Shown: positions 38,599-50,375 of the stretch, one piece after another | Position numbering within the stretch: position 1 is the first letter of the stretch | How the letters are laid out: every line of letters begins with the position of its first letter | Notes under the pieces: model-generated | Told to the model about the DNA's origin: nothing | The model's database searches: none | What the model saw: the letters and a program-made list of their open reading frames with translations, nothing else | Program-made: the position numbers and the translations under genes | Assembly: GCF_007655135.1 (NCBI RefSeq) | Contig: NC_045128.1 | Location: forward strand, 3,658,001-3,722,000 | Direction of reading: 5' to 3' | DNA from: Punica granatum | Lineage: Eukaryota; Streptophyta; Magnoliopsida; Myrtales; Lythraceae | Length of the DNA: 64,000 bases

Positions 38599-41500
38599 AT
38601 GTTCGCTATGGGAGCTTCCTCGAGAGTCCTCTCGATTCCGAGATCTCCGTTGGTCGCATGTTCGTTGCTGGTGAGCCTTTCATCCTGCAATCTCACAGTT
38701 GCAATCTGGCCGTCCAATCTTCAGCTGACTTTCGCTAATTGCGCTTCTCGGATTGCCGGCGGGCCGGCAGTGGTCATTTAGATCTTTTACCTCACAGTTC
38801 GATCGCATTTTATCTGATTAATATTAGTTTCTAATTTAGATCTGCGACCGCATGTGAAGTGCTGATCTTTCCGAACATTCGATACTTTCTTGACCGCAAA
38901 TTATGCCATCAATGCCTTATTTTCTGGTGCATGTTGTACAGGTCGTGATGCATGTCCTCTGTGTAGGAGCAGACATGACAGACAAGAGGAAGATGTATGA
39001 ATAACACTTCATACAATTTTAGTGCTGTTTTTTTACTCGGGAAGTTTTGCATGTTTCTGATGTTTCTAAATCAGCCCTGACAAGCTGTGCTGCTTATGCT
39101 CTTACAGTTTCAGTCAAGGAGGTGCAGAGTCTTGGGTCTTCTATGACTGCGACCGATGCAATGGCAGAAAGGTTAACTCTGATTGTCATGCCTTCTTTTT
39201 CCTGTCAGTGTTTTCTTGCACGCTGAAATACCACGGACATTGCCTGAGGCCTCTTTTCTACAGCCCATCACTTTTTCATGAATTGGTGCAAGTTCTTTAA
39301 CGCTGATACCCTTTTGCATAAAAAGTTGTCATTGCATTTCTAATGCAGTAAAGTATGAAATTTAAGTCATATGAAGATGAACAATAAATTTATCAGTACA
39401 TAGTGATGCAAATCGCATCTGTTCCTAACATCCATATCATGGCTGGACAGGAAATACACACAGCTTATGCAGAAGCAGGCAATTTCCCAGATGATGAGGT
39501 GTGTATTATAAGCTGTGGTTTGTGTAGAAAGACCTTTCTGGTGCTTATCGTCATGTATTTCATACAGGATATTGATATTGTTGCTACATACAGCGACACT
39601 ACTGGATCTATTAGGCTTGGTAGGGTGAAAATGAAAGACCTTTCTCCTTCCTGGGTGTGGGATAATCCAATCAATGGAAAGCATGGTCGTCAGATAAACT
39701 TTCAGGTATTGTAATTTTACAATCTTCTTGTGAAAGAAGTGATTAGCCTTCTTATGGCATGTTTTGCAATATGTAGCTCGGCCTATTTATGGAATGAAAC
39801 ACTTTGTTCTTCAATGTTAATGCTGTAACGTTTATCCATCCCTTTACTTTTCCCCCTTTATGTTTATCAAGCAAGCTACTGACAGCATTTTGATTCCTAG
39901 GTAGAAACAGCTAGTAGCAATCAATCTAGAATGATATTAGAAGGCAGAAATCATCATCAGCAAATGCAAACCTCACCTGTGAACCCTGTGAAGCTCAAGC
40001 GCTGGGTATAAGGCCTCGCATTCATTGAAGATCTTTGTGCTGGTTGCATGAAAGATTGGATTTTACAACTCCCTTTTCTGTTCTTTCAGATGATGCGGCA
40101 GGAAAGGCGGGAACGAAGAACTGCTGAACTAATTCGACTAGATAAAGAAAGAGACAGTCAGATGGTTGATGCTGCAATTGAACGGTCTAAAAACCTTGAT
40201 ACTACTATCCAGGGAAAATACAGCATATGGAGGAGAGATTATGAAAATCCAAATTCTGATTCAACTGTGAGACTTATGCGAGACCAGATCATAATGGCAA
40301 AAGCATATGCTACAATCGCCAGATCTAAGAATGATACTGTTTTGTACAATTCTCTCATGAAACACTCTAGAGAGAATCAGCAAATTATCAGAGAAGCAAG
40401 TTCCGATGCTGACCTTGACCCTAGGTACTGCTATATCTTCCTGCTGTTATTCTTTTTTGTTAAGTTAAAACTGATGTTCAGGGTCGGATTTCACAAATGG
40501 CTTTCTCCTTTTTCCTTATTCAGTGCTCTTCATCAAGCGAAAGCCATGGGTCACATGCTCTCTCTAGCAAAAGATCAACTATACGATTGCCTTGTAATTG
40601 CGAGGAAATTAAGGGCAATGCTACAATCAGCTGAAGAAAATGTGAATTCTGCAAAGAAAAAGAGTGCCTTCTTAATTCAGCTAGCCGCAAAAACAGTTCC
40701 TAGACCATTGCATTGCCTTCCTCTGCAGCTAGCAGCAGACTATTATTTTCTGGGTCATAAAAGTGGAAAAGATCTGGGCAAGGAGAAGATTGAAGATCCT
40801 TCTCTCTACCATTATGCCATCTTTTCTGATAACGTACTGGCAACATCTGTGGTGGTCAACTCTACAGTGCAGCATGCAAAGGAGCCAGAGAAACATGTTT
40901 TCCACATAGTCACAGATAAACTAAATTTCCCGGCAATGAAGATGTGGTTTATTGCCAACCCCCCTGCAAAAGCAACAGTTCACGTGGAGAATATTGATGA
41001 TTTTAAGTGGCTTAATTCTTCGTACTGTTCTGTGCTGCGTCAACTAGAATCTGCCAGGATAAAAGAATACTACTTCAAAGCAAATCAAGCTTCCTCCCTG
41101 ACTGCAGGGGCTGACAATCTCAAGTACAGAAACCCAAAATACTTGTCGATGCTGAACCACCTCCGTTTCTATCTCCCTGAGGTCTATCCAAAATTGGAGA
41201 AGATTCTCTTTTTGGATGATGATATTGTAGTCCAGAAGGACCTGACGCCTCTTTGGTCTGTTGATTTGCGTGGGATGGTAAATGGCGCAGTGGAGACCTG
41301 TAAAGAGAGTTTTCATAGGTTTGATAAGTATCTCAACTTTTCTAATCCTAAGATCTCTGATAACTTTGATCCCAGCGCTTGCGGCTGGGCCTTTGGTATG
41401 AACATTTTCGACCTCAAGGAGTGGAGGAAGCGAAACATCACTGGGATCTATCACCGTTGGCAAGACATGGTAAAAACCCCTCTTTCCTCTACCGTTTCGT

Positions 41501-42401
41501 CTTCTTTGGGATTCCACATCTATGGATTCTTGTGGACTTATGCTTGCCCAAAATTCTTTACACTCTGGATGTTAAAACGACAAATGCCCAAAACCCTAAA
41601 ATCGATTTTAGACCAAATGTTCAGAAGTTTTAGCTTTCAATTTCACCAGATGCCCGATAGACCCATTTTGGTATCATTTTCTTCCCTTCATGAAAGAATG
41701 TCTTTTCTGCTTTGTTAGTTTCCTAGCTGCAGGCTCTATATCGGGGTAAATCTAGTCTGGTTCCTATCCTTTAGACTGGGTCAGCTGCATCATTTAGTTG
41801 TCACAGGTCCTACAGTAATCGTCATGTCAGGATGGAAAATGAATTTGTCTGATTGACCCAATACAATGAAATATCTTTTGAACTTCATTGAGTGATTTGT
41901 GCTAGAATGCCCCGTCTTTTGGTTGATAAATGCGCATAATCTTCCACATTCTGTTCTTCCTGATTGTAGACGCCCAAATACGAGATTGTTCAGAAATTAA
42001 TATGCTTGCTTGTGGAGTGCCTCGTTCAACTGCCTAAACATAGTTTACTGACATAATTCTTTAGTGATTTTTGTTCTGCTTTCTTCTCTTCATCATCCGA
42101 ACTAATAATCAACCTGTCAATGCAGAATGAAGACCGAACTCTCTGGAAACTTGGAACACTCCCTCCAGGGTTGATTACATTCTACAACTTGACCTACCCA
42201 CTAGATAGGAGGTGGCACGTGCTGGGGCTGGGCTATGATCCCGCCCTCAACCAGACGGAAATAGAAAATGCAGGCGTTATCCATTACAACGGGAACTACA
42301 AGCCATGGCTGGATTTGGCCTTTTCCAAGTACAAGACATATTGGTCTAAATACGTCCAGTACGATAATCCGTATCTCCAGCTCTGCAACATCAGCGTATG
42401 A
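38599..42401 (+). CDS. GAUT3: Galacturonosyltransferase, GAUT3-like
   Basis: Eight coding exons: 38599-38670, 38942-38994, 39108-39171, 39568-39705, 39901-40005, 40090-40424, 40524-41469 and 42126-42401, giving 662 residues. The start at 38599 is chosen because only its frame joins in phase to the later exons, and it yields a type II signal anchor (LVACSLLVVMHVLCVGA). A stem and coiled-coil region follows (RSKNLDTTIQGKYSIWRRDY, DSTVRLMRDQIIMAKAYA), then the GT8 catalytic domain with LYHYAIFSDNVLATSVVVNS, LDDDIVVQKDL (metal-binding DDD), NFDPSACGWAFGMN and VIHYNGNYKPW. Choices between GAUT1 and GAUT3 favour GAUT3 by DIDIVATYSD, SAGADNLKYRNPK and YDPALNQT. GAUT proteins add galacturonic acid to homogalacturonan in the Golgi; the activity of GAUT3 itself is less well defined. 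Confidence 0.92.
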
Positions 42402-42791
42402 GTCCCATCTCTTCGGCGCTCACACACACAGAAACACGCTCTTGCTCTCTGCTGTATCCAGACGGAAAGAGCAAAAAATTGGAAAGAACAAAGAATTGTT
42501 TTCCTTTCTTCAACAGAATCCATTATTCCATCCATAGGGCTGAAAATTTTTTCTTCCTTGTAGATGCTTCAAATTTTGACATTTCCCAATTACATCAAAG
42601 AAGAAAATGTGTAATTTTACATCAAGTTGCGAGCAATAACTTTACAATGTTCTTGTTGTATTTACGATGGACCACTTGATTCGATCTTCATGCGGGTCAT
42701 GTGGGTCCGCCCTTAAGCTTGGAAGGGAAGCTCAATCGCTCATAAGTAGCGGTGTTTGCAATTTGGGTTCTCAGTTGCTTGACTCAGCTCA
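42402..42791. other. Short gap between GAUT3-like and PPR genes
   Basis: 390 bp that must hold the 3' untranslated region of the glycosyltransferase gene and the promoter of the PPR gene. Nothing else is visible. Confidence 0.6.
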
Positions 42792-45032
42792 ATGGTGGCA
42801 AACATACCGAACCGGATCTCGTGGATTAAAGAGCTCTCCTCGGGCGGGAAATGGTTCGAAGTATTCTCCCACTACAATGAACTGAGGAGGGCGGGCCTCC
42901 AAGTCACGGACCCATCAGCGTTCTCCTCCATTATTAAAGCATGCTCGAAGCTCTCATCGTCCCATGGAGAATCTGTCCAGGCTTGCGTGATCAAGCTCGG
43001 ACTAGCTTCAGTCTCCTCGGTTGCCAATTCGGGTCTAGACTTTTATGTGAAGTGCAGGGACTACAGATCCGCGATGACTGTCTTCCGGTCAATGGAAAAT
43101 CGAGATTCGATATCCTGGAACATTCTGGTACACGGGTTCCTCGACATGGGTGACTGGGGAGAAGGGTTGCGGTGGTTTAGGAATGCTCGGGCTGCAAATT
43201 TTGAGCCAAATATATCCACCTTGGTGCTCTTGATTCAAGCGTGCAGGAGGGCTCGGTTCGAGCATGAAGCATTAGGAGTTCATGGCTACATCATGAAGAG
43301 CGGGTTTCAATATGTTCCGTCTGTTCAGAATTCCTTGCTGGGTATGTATGCAGGGATTGACATGGAGGGTGCTAAGAAATTGTTCGATGAAATGCCTGAG
43401 AGAGATGCTATATCATGGAGTGTGATCATTGGAGGATATGTGAACAGCAAGGAAGCGGAGATCGCGCTAAGAATTTTCCAGGAGATGGTGTCTGAGGCAA
43501 ATGTTCGTCCGGATGAAGTGACGATTGCGAGTGTTGTTAAAGCTTGTGCCAACTTCGGGATTTTGATGTTGGGAAGGGCGGTGCATGGGTTCGTGACCTG
43601 CAATGGCCTGGATGCCGATATTTTTGTGGAAAACTCTCTGATTGATATGTATTCTAAGTGTAAGGATGTCGACTCTGCTGTTCAGGTTTTCTGGGAATTA
43701 TCTCAGAAGGACCTCGTTTCCTGGAATGCTATGTTGTCTGGCCTCGTTCTTAATGAGAAGTATCAGGAAGCTCTGTTGATGTTCAGCTCGATGGCCAAAG
43801 GAGGAGTTGAGTTCGATGAGGTGACTCTTGTAAATATTCTTCAGATATGCAAGTCTTATGCACATCGTTCTTGGTGCAAGTCGATTCATGGCGTAGTTAT
43901 TAGGGGGGGATATGAAATGAATGAGCTTTTGCTCAATTGTTTGATCGATGCATATGGAAAGTGTGGCCATGTCAATATAGCTCAGAAGCTATTCAGTGGG
44001 TTGAAGAGGAGGGACGTAGTCTCATGGAGTGCTTTGATAGCGGGGTTTGCTCATAGTGGGAAGCCTGATGAAGCCATCCGCGTGTTTGACGAGATGATCT
44101 GGGCCGCGGAGAAACCAAATGGAGTCACAATGGTGAACTTGCTTGAGGCCTGTGCTCTTTCCGGTGAACTCAACCGGTCGAAGTCGGCCCACGGGATTGC
44201 AGTTCGGAGAGGCCTTGCAGATGAAGTCGCAGTCGGCTCTGCAATCCTTGACATGTACTCAAAGAGTGGTGCCATTGAGTGCTCGAGAAGGGTCTTCGAC
44301 CAGATGCCTCACAAAAACATTGTCACATGGAGTGCCATGATTGCAGGGTACGGCATGAACGGCCTCGCACGGGAAGCCCTGGCCCTGCTGGCCCAGTTAA
44401 GGGAGCAGGGAATGAAGCCGAACGCGGTGACTGCCCTCTCCGTTCTCTCTGCGTGCAGTCACGGAGGCCTGGTGGAGGAGGGGATTTCCCTCTTCGAGTG
44501 GATGGTCCAGGAGGATGGTCTCATCCGGAGCCCAGAACACTACGCTTGTATTGCTGACATGCTGAGCCGGGCTGGGAGCCCAGGTAGAGCGATCGACCTG
44601 ATTGAGAGCATGCCTCCAGGGATAAAACCCACGGCGAGTGCCTGGGCCGCGATCATGAGCGCCTGCAAGAGCTCCGGGAATGCCGAGATTGGTGAGAGAG
44701 CTGTCCCCCGGGTTCTGGAGCTGGAACCGCTCTGCTCCACAAACTACATGCTGGCGTCGGGGATGTTTGCAGCCGGTGGGAAGCGGAGCGAGGCGGCCTG
44801 GGTGAGAAGGCTGGTGAAGGAGAGAGGGGTGAAGGTGATTGCAGGTTACAGTCTGGTCTATGTGGAGAATAGGGCCTGTAGGTTTGTTGCCTGGGATAAG
44901 ACTCATCCATTTGCTGGTGAGATTAGTAGAGTGGTGGAACAGCTGCATCTGTCCATGAGGTTCGAAAGCAGAAGCGGCAAGTCCGTGGGCATCGACTCTT
45001 ATGGGCAACCGTGGGACGAACTCTCGTGTTGA
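42792..45032 (+). CDS. PLS-class pentatricopeptide repeat protein, E type
   Basis: One uninterrupted exon of 746 codons. It contains about a dozen or more PPR units of alternating P, L and S types (for example NSLIDMYSKCKDVDSAVQVF, DVVSWSALIAGFAHSGKPDE, NIVTWSAMIAGYGMNGLARE) followed by an E/E+-like C-terminal region (GIKPTASAWAAIMSACK, GYSLVYVENRACRFVAWDKTHP). The DYW deaminase domain is absent. Such proteins bind organelle RNA and usually specify C-to-U editing sites; the target is not predictable here. The strongest remembered relative is the Arabidopsis At2g17210 protein, which in that genome sits next to PIX13, as the kinase does here two loci away. No clear transit peptide is seen at the chosen ATG, so the true start could be upstream. 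Confidence 0.92.
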   Translation: MVANIPNRISWIKELSSGGKWFEVFSHYNELRRAGLQVTDPSAFSSIIKACSKLSSSHGESVQACVIKLGLASVSSVANSGLDFYVKCRDYRSAMTVFRSMENRDSISWNILVHGFLDMGDWGEGLRWFRNARAANFEPNISTLVLLIQACRRARFEHEALGVHGYIMKSGFQYVPSVQNSLLGMYAGIDMEGAKKLFDEMPERDAISWSVIIGGYVNSKEAEIALRIFQEMVSEANVRPDEVTIASVVKACANFGILMLGRAVHGFVTCNGLDADIFVENSLIDMYSKCKDVDSAVQVFWELSQKDLVSWNAMLSGLVLNEKYQEALLMFSSMAKGGVEFDEVTLVNILQICKSYAHRSWCKSIHGVVIRGGYEMNELLLNCLIDAYGKCGHVNIAQKLFSGLKRRDVVSWSALIAGFAHSGKPDEAIRVFDEMIWAAEKPNGVTMVNLLEACALSGELNRSKSAHGIAVRRGLADEVAVGSAILDMYSKSGAIECSRRVFDQMPHKNIVTWSAMIAGYGMNGLAREALALLAQLREQGMKPNAVTALSVLSACSHGGLVEEGISLFEWMVQEDGLIRSPEHYACIADMLSRAGSPGRAIDLIESMPPGIKPTASAWAAIMSACKSSGNAEIGERAVPRVLELEPLCSTNYMLASGMFAAGGKRSEAAWVRRLVKERGVKVIAGYSLVYVENRACRFVAWDKTHPFAGEISRVVEQLHLSMRFESRSGKSVGIDSYGQPWDELSC

Positions 45033-45345
45033 CAACTCGGAAAAAGTTACCGGATTTTGAGGTTTCCTTGGTCGGAAGCGAATGAAAGGTCCGAATTGAC
45101 AGAATTTCAAGTTTATGAAGATGAACATATCCATATATATGTTGTCTTGTCCACGGCCCAAATAAGGAAATATGGGTTGGTGGAACTTCTAACGTTCTTG
45201 CACGAATTATGCGACCCTGATGTCTATAGGATCAACTTAGAGCTCATTATTTGATCCGACCTTGATTAAGGTCTCATAAACGTTAGATTTCCCAATGGAT
45301 TGGACCACTAATTCTTTTGCTGGAGAACATGTGTCCCTTGTCAAA

Positions 45346-45448
45346 GAGGGTGTCACGTAGTGAGTTTAGTGACTAATGCCTTCGCCTAGTAATCAAAGAG
45401 TTCTAGTTTCGATACTCGTTGTGACGCTGCTCGCGTCTATTATAGCTA
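45346..45448 (+). mobile_element. tRNA-derived SINE next to the MULE
   Basis: Box A-like TTAGTGACTAATG (about 45366-45378) and box B GTTTCGATACTC (45406-45417) have tRNA-like spacing, followed by a short tail. The element ends at the target duplication of the MULE at 45449, so the MULE seems to have inserted at its 3' edge and may have truncated it from view; no SINE tail was identified beyond 51120. Confidence 0.5.
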
Positions 45449-45457
45449 TTATAATTA

Positions 45458-45803
45458 GGGTAAATTACCAAAAAAAATACAAACTTTGCACTTTCTATCA
45501 ATTTTAGCACAAACTATTTTTTTTATCACAGAAATTCACGAACTTTTAATTTCCTATCACGTTTAGCACAAAGCGGCAAGACCTGTCAATTTAAACAGAA
45601 TTGTCCGATGTGGCACTTTAACGGTCGTGATGTGGCTAACGTCGGCTGACGTGGATTCCCGCCATTACCCTATTGATGAAATTACGTGTTGCCCCTCATC
45701 CTCTTCTTCTATTTGTCTAATGGGGTTTGGCAAAAAGGAGATTTCACCTCCTCTCCATTTAGGGTTGAAAATCGCAGGTAAAAGGAAACAGGGGAGAAAA
45801 CAA
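45458..45803 (+). repeat. MULE left terminal inverted repeat
   Basis: About 346 bp, pairing with 50765-51111 with only scattered differences. It may include the element's promoter. The outermost bases read GGGTAAATTACC. Confidence 0.93.
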
Positions 45804-46144
45804 GGTAAAAGCTTTTTGGAGCTTAAAGCTAACCGTGCAGAGTTGTACGAGGAGAAGCACACGCGTGGAATGTTTGTTCAGCTGTGGTCTGGATTTGTGG
45901 TCCCATTATCCAAGTGATTGGTTGTTGAGCTCTTGCTTTGTCGGGTAGAAGACCTGTTGGTGTCCTTTTGTTTACAGGTGATCCCTTGCTTCGATGAAGT
46001 TGATTTTTTTTTTGGTTTTGTTTGAGTTTGTTGAGGCCAACAGAGTCACTGTGTTACTTTTTGGTTGATTACTTTAATAAAAAGTATCTTTTTATTTTTC
46101 ATTTTTAATGGTGTTTTTGCATGTTGCCTTTATTCATACATAGG

Positions 46145-49100
46145 ATGGATTCAACTTTTGTGCTCCTATTACATCATGGTGGGAAAATGGTTTTGCTACC
46201 TGAGATCCATTATGTGGGTGGTGAACTCATCTCATCAGAAGAGGATTACGATCGAATGTCGCGAGTTGAGCTCAAAAACACACTAGAGTCCTTAAATTAC
46301 AGGGAACCCATTAAAATGTGGTACCATGTGCCAAAGCAATGTATGTCTTATGGATTGGTTGAGATAAAGTCTGATCGTGAAGTTATGAAGATGGCTGAAT
46401 TAGGGGTACAACATGGGTGTGTTCATGTATATGTAGAAGCAGATAAGAAAAGTGACAATTTGCATCTTCATGTTCAGGGTCTTCATGAAGGGTCTGATCA
46501 AGGTGGTGAGAAAGGGAACGAGGTTAGGGATACTGATTTTGAAGCTAATGATTATGATGAATCTGTAGGTAATGAATTTGAATATGATGAGTTGTCAAAT
46601 GATGGGGATGATGAATATATTGCAGCCTTAGCAAACTTGAGGAATTATAGGTTGAGAAAGAGTAAAGGTGAAAGTTCTAGTGGAGGTTTTGAGCAGGTTG
46701 AGAGGGAAGGATTACATGATGTGCAGTTTGAAGGGGAAGGATTACATGATGTGCAGGTTATGGAGGCAACTGAAGAAGAACCACCAGTAGAAGCTCATAG
46801 TGATTATGCTTTGTCCAATGATGAAGTGATGACACCCGAGAATAGTGAAGACGAAGGTAAGAAAACGAAGAGAACAAATAAGGGAAAGCCTTACACGGGC
46901 AAAGGAGATGATGAATTTTGCCTTAAGATGAGGTTTGAATCGTCACAGCAATTCAGGCAAGCTGTGCAAGATTATGCAGTTAAGAATGGGAAGTCTATTC
47001 GATGGGTCAGGTCTGGTGTGAAGAAGGCAGAGGCTAGGTGTGCAAAGAACTGTCCATGGAAAATATATGGTAGACAGACTCAGAGGAAAGATGCATTTGT
47101 GGTGACGATTTATGATCCAGAGCATAGGTGCTATAGATCTGCAAAGAATAGGCAAGCTTCATCGGAATGGCTTGCAAATCATTACTTGGAGAGGTTTAAG
47201 CAAAACCCAGATTGGAGTATTACAGAAATGATGAATAACCTTGATGTGAAATTTGCTTTAAAAGTCACAAAAATTGTCTGTTATAGAGCTAGGGCAAAGG
47301 CTTTTACCATCATCAGAGGGTCATTGGGTGAGCATTACAATTTACTGCCATCTTATATTGCAGAACTGAAGAGGGTAAATAGAGACAGTTTGTTTGATAT
47401 GATGGTTGAGAGGAATGTTCCTGAATCAGCTGCTATATTCAAGAGGTTCTATGTGGGCTTTGAAGGGCTGAAACAAGGATTTCTGAATGGTTGCAGGCCT
47501 GTGATTAGCCTAGACGGATGCTTCCTTAAGACACATCTTGGTGGACAATTGCTTAGTGCAGTTGGTAGGGATGGGAATAATCAGATGTTCCCAATAGCTT
47601 GGGCTGTGGTTGAAGGGGAAAATGAAGACTCATGGAGGTGGTTTCTCCATAGGCTTACTTATGATTTGGGCATTTCAGATGGATTTGGTTGGACAATGTT
47701 GAGTGATCAACAGAAGGTAATAATTGCATATTTATTTTCAATTATCTCTATCAGCATATATGGAATATTAATCTGATATGTTTTTTCTTCTCTCTTGTAG
47801 GGACTTCAAAATGCAGTGAGAGCATATATGCCTAATGTCGAGCACAGGTTTTGTGCAAGGCACCTCTATGCAAATTGGAAGAAGAATAATAAGATTACAT
47901 ATGCATTGACGAACCTCTTTTGGAAGGCTGTCAAGTGCCCAACAGCAGCTGAATTTAATGAAGTCATGAATCAAATGAAGGTACATTCCCAAAAAGCTCA
48001 TGATAACTTTAAGGCAGTTGGACTAGAGAAGTTCTGCATGCATAAAATCAGCATTTGGCCCAAGTGTGAGGTAGTTGACAATAACATGTCTGAATGCTTT
48101 AATGCATATATACTGAATGCAAGGACAAAACCAATAATAGACATGTTAGAGGATATAAGGAGGGTCGTGATGAAAAGACTGGCGGATAAGAGGGAGATGA
48201 TATTGAAATGCAATGACACCATATGTCCTAGGGTGAGGAAGAAGCTCGAAGAGAATAAGCTCATTAGTGCGTTATGCACACCCACACATGCTGGACGTGA
48301 GGTATTTGAGGTGGTATATAGAGATGACACTTATGGTGTGGAGCTCAAAAATAGGACTTGCGGGTGTAGAATGTGGGATCTTACAGGAATACCTTGTCCT
48401 CATGCCATTGCAGGCATTCATTGGTTGGGAAAGGATGCAGAGGATTTTGTTGATGATTGTTACACCAAGAACACCTATCTAAAGGCATATGATCAGCTTC
48501 TACAGCCATTAAATGGGAAAAAAATGTGGGAAAAGGTCGAGAGTGAACCTATATTACCTCCAATAGTTAGAAGGCAAATAAGGAGACCAAAAAAGGCCAG
48601 AAAAAAGGATAAAAGTGAGAAGGACAACGGGAAAGGTAATCCCAACAAATTGTCCAAGAAAGGAGTTGAGATGAAGTGTAGTTTGTGCCATGAATATGGA
48701 CACAACAAAAAGACATGCAAAGACAAGGGAAGAGTACAAGAACCAGCAGTACCAGCTCAGGTAATATGCTTTTCTCTCATAACTTTAACATAGCTACCAT
48801 AAATAATATGCTTACCTCTCTTAACCAACATCCCCAGCTCATGTAATATGCTATCCCTCTTAATCAGATCAAGAAGAGGGGAAGGCCACACAAGAATTCT
48901 TCAAGTCAGATGGCTTCAGGTCAGGTGCAATCAAATCAAGTGGTTCCAGGACAGATGGCCCAAGGACCATCAAAGCTACCTGTAAGTATTATTTTAGTAA
49001 GTTTTATTTCAATGGTACTGTTATTGTTTAACTAACATTGAACCATGTCAATTATAGGTTAGAAGAAAGCAACAAAGATCATCTTATGAGGCTTTAGTTC

Positions 49101-49316
49101 ACAAGGAGAAAGCACAAGCAGCAAAGGGATATGGAGTTACAATTGGGACAGAAACAGGAATTACATTTGTTCATGTAAGGTCATATGAGTTCTATCACTT
49201 TAAATGGTGCTTATGGAATAAAAGAAACACATTTCACATTTTTCGTGTAGATGCCTGGTGAACAAGTAAGAATTTGCCATCAAGGGAGATTGGGAGGACA
49301 GTTTTCCCATAAGTAA
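46145..49316 (+). CDS. MULE transposase (MURA-like), intact
   Basis: Exons 46145-47716, 47801-48760, 48868-48981, 49058-49174 and 49251-49316 join in frame to give 942 residues. Order: a PB1-like N-terminal region, an acidic linker, the Mutator DNA-binding domain (about 258-330, FCLKMRFESSQQFRQAV and CAKNCPWKIYGR), and the MULE catalytic domain with a DDE triad, where likely residues are Asp in ISLDGCFLK (about 457), Asp in MLSDQQKGL (about 519) and Glu in NNMSECFNAY (about 618). A SWIM zinc finger (CGCRMWDLTGIPCPHA, about 708) and a CCHC knuckle (CSLCHEYGHNKKTC, about 816) follow. It should bind the terminal repeats and cut and paste the element in the nucleus. No stop or frameshift is seen. 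The first ATG after the acceptor-like TAG at 46143 was taken as start; an in-frame ATG exists 24 nt upstream. The small last exons are less certain. Confidence 0.9.
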
Positions 49317-49957
49317 AAGCAGCAGAATATGATCCAGCAGCAGTAGCAGTAATTCTAGCACCAGCAGAAACAGTAAAATCTGTGGCAACAGCAATAGCAT
49401 GTTTCGCAGCAACAACATGTCCCGCAATAGCAACAACAGCATGTCTCGCTTTTGAATGTTCCTTTTTTGTGGATATGTTCCTTTTTTGTGGGTTATTCTA
49501 AGTAGAATGGATAGGATAGTGCATGAATGATGATGGATGTTAACCTCCATTTCACCAGCCTAATTGAGAGTGTAATGGACATCCATTATATTTGCCACAT
49601 ATTACATGAATATTGCAAGTTCTTCTTTAGATAACTGTGTGAAACTCAAACGTATGAGAATATAGGTATCTTACTGTTATCTTGTTATTCATTTCAACAG
49701 CAACTTATGCTTTAGATGTGTATTTTTGTGTTTTTGAATGATCATTGCTAGATGGGAATGGACAAAAGAAGAAGAGAACAATTTGACTACATATAGGACA
49801 TTGTCATTGAACAATCAAGGGGTTACACCAAATTCGAATCCGAAACAGACAACTAACAAACCAACTGGTCTAGTTTTTCCTCCACCAAATAACAAACCAT
49901 AGAATGAAATACATAGAAAGCATAACACCATGCAGACACTGCACTTCATCTTATCAG

Positions 49958-50175
49958 GTAGCCCCAAGTCCTGCAAAATCCCCTAATTCAGGTAGCTCAA
50001 ACTTCAGTTTGCAAAGTCCCCCAATTCAGATAGCCCCAAGTCCTGCAAAATCCCCCAATTCAGGTAGCCCAAACTTCAGTTTGCAAAGTCCCCTAATTCA
50101 GGTAGCCCCAAGTCCTGCAAAATCCCCAATTCAGGTAACCCAAACTTCAGTTTGCAAAGTCCCCCAATTCAGGTA
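49958..50175. repeat. 72-bp tandem repeat, three copies
   Basis: Three adjacent units of about 72 bp lie between the transposase and the captured exon. Read on the plus strand they encode a 24-residue Pro/Ser-rich repeat (QVAPSPAKSPNSG then NFSLQSP) within a 90-codon frame. It is inside the MULE and has no recognised function. Confidence 0.85.
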
Positions 50176-50283
50176 GAGCTGTCTCAGTAGCTCCCACAAT
50201 TTTCCTGTCAACTTGCCATCTTGACCGCAAAAGAGCTGTTTCGTTGCAGAAGAAAAAAGAGCAAACAGGAAAAACCAGCTCAC

Positions 50284-50375
50284 CTCAAGTGTTTTACCAT
50301 CAGGGGCAATGTCCCTGTCGTGGAAACACCACCAATCTACGCCGAGTTTGTTAATGAACTCAAAGTTCACCCTCA
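50284..50375 (-). pseudogene. Captured xylose isomerase exon inside the MULE
   Basis: On the minus strand, 92 nt between a CAG acceptor and a GTGAGC donor encode [13 protein letters not shown] then [18 protein letters not shown]. This is the conserved active-site segment of plant xylose isomerase, including the FHDRD block. The exon and its splice sites are kept but the rest of the gene was not found in the element, so it is a captured genomic fragment that cannot make the enzyme. It runs antisense to the transposase. Confidence 0.8.

Noticed and set aside
38595..38670. ATG at 38595 as the GAUT3-like start
   Set aside because: Its frame runs into a stop in exon 3 and gives no membrane anchor, while the ATG at 38599 keeps phase with every later exon.
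46943..48330. Minus-strand open frames opposite the transposase
   Set aside because: Shadows of the transposase coding sequence without domains.
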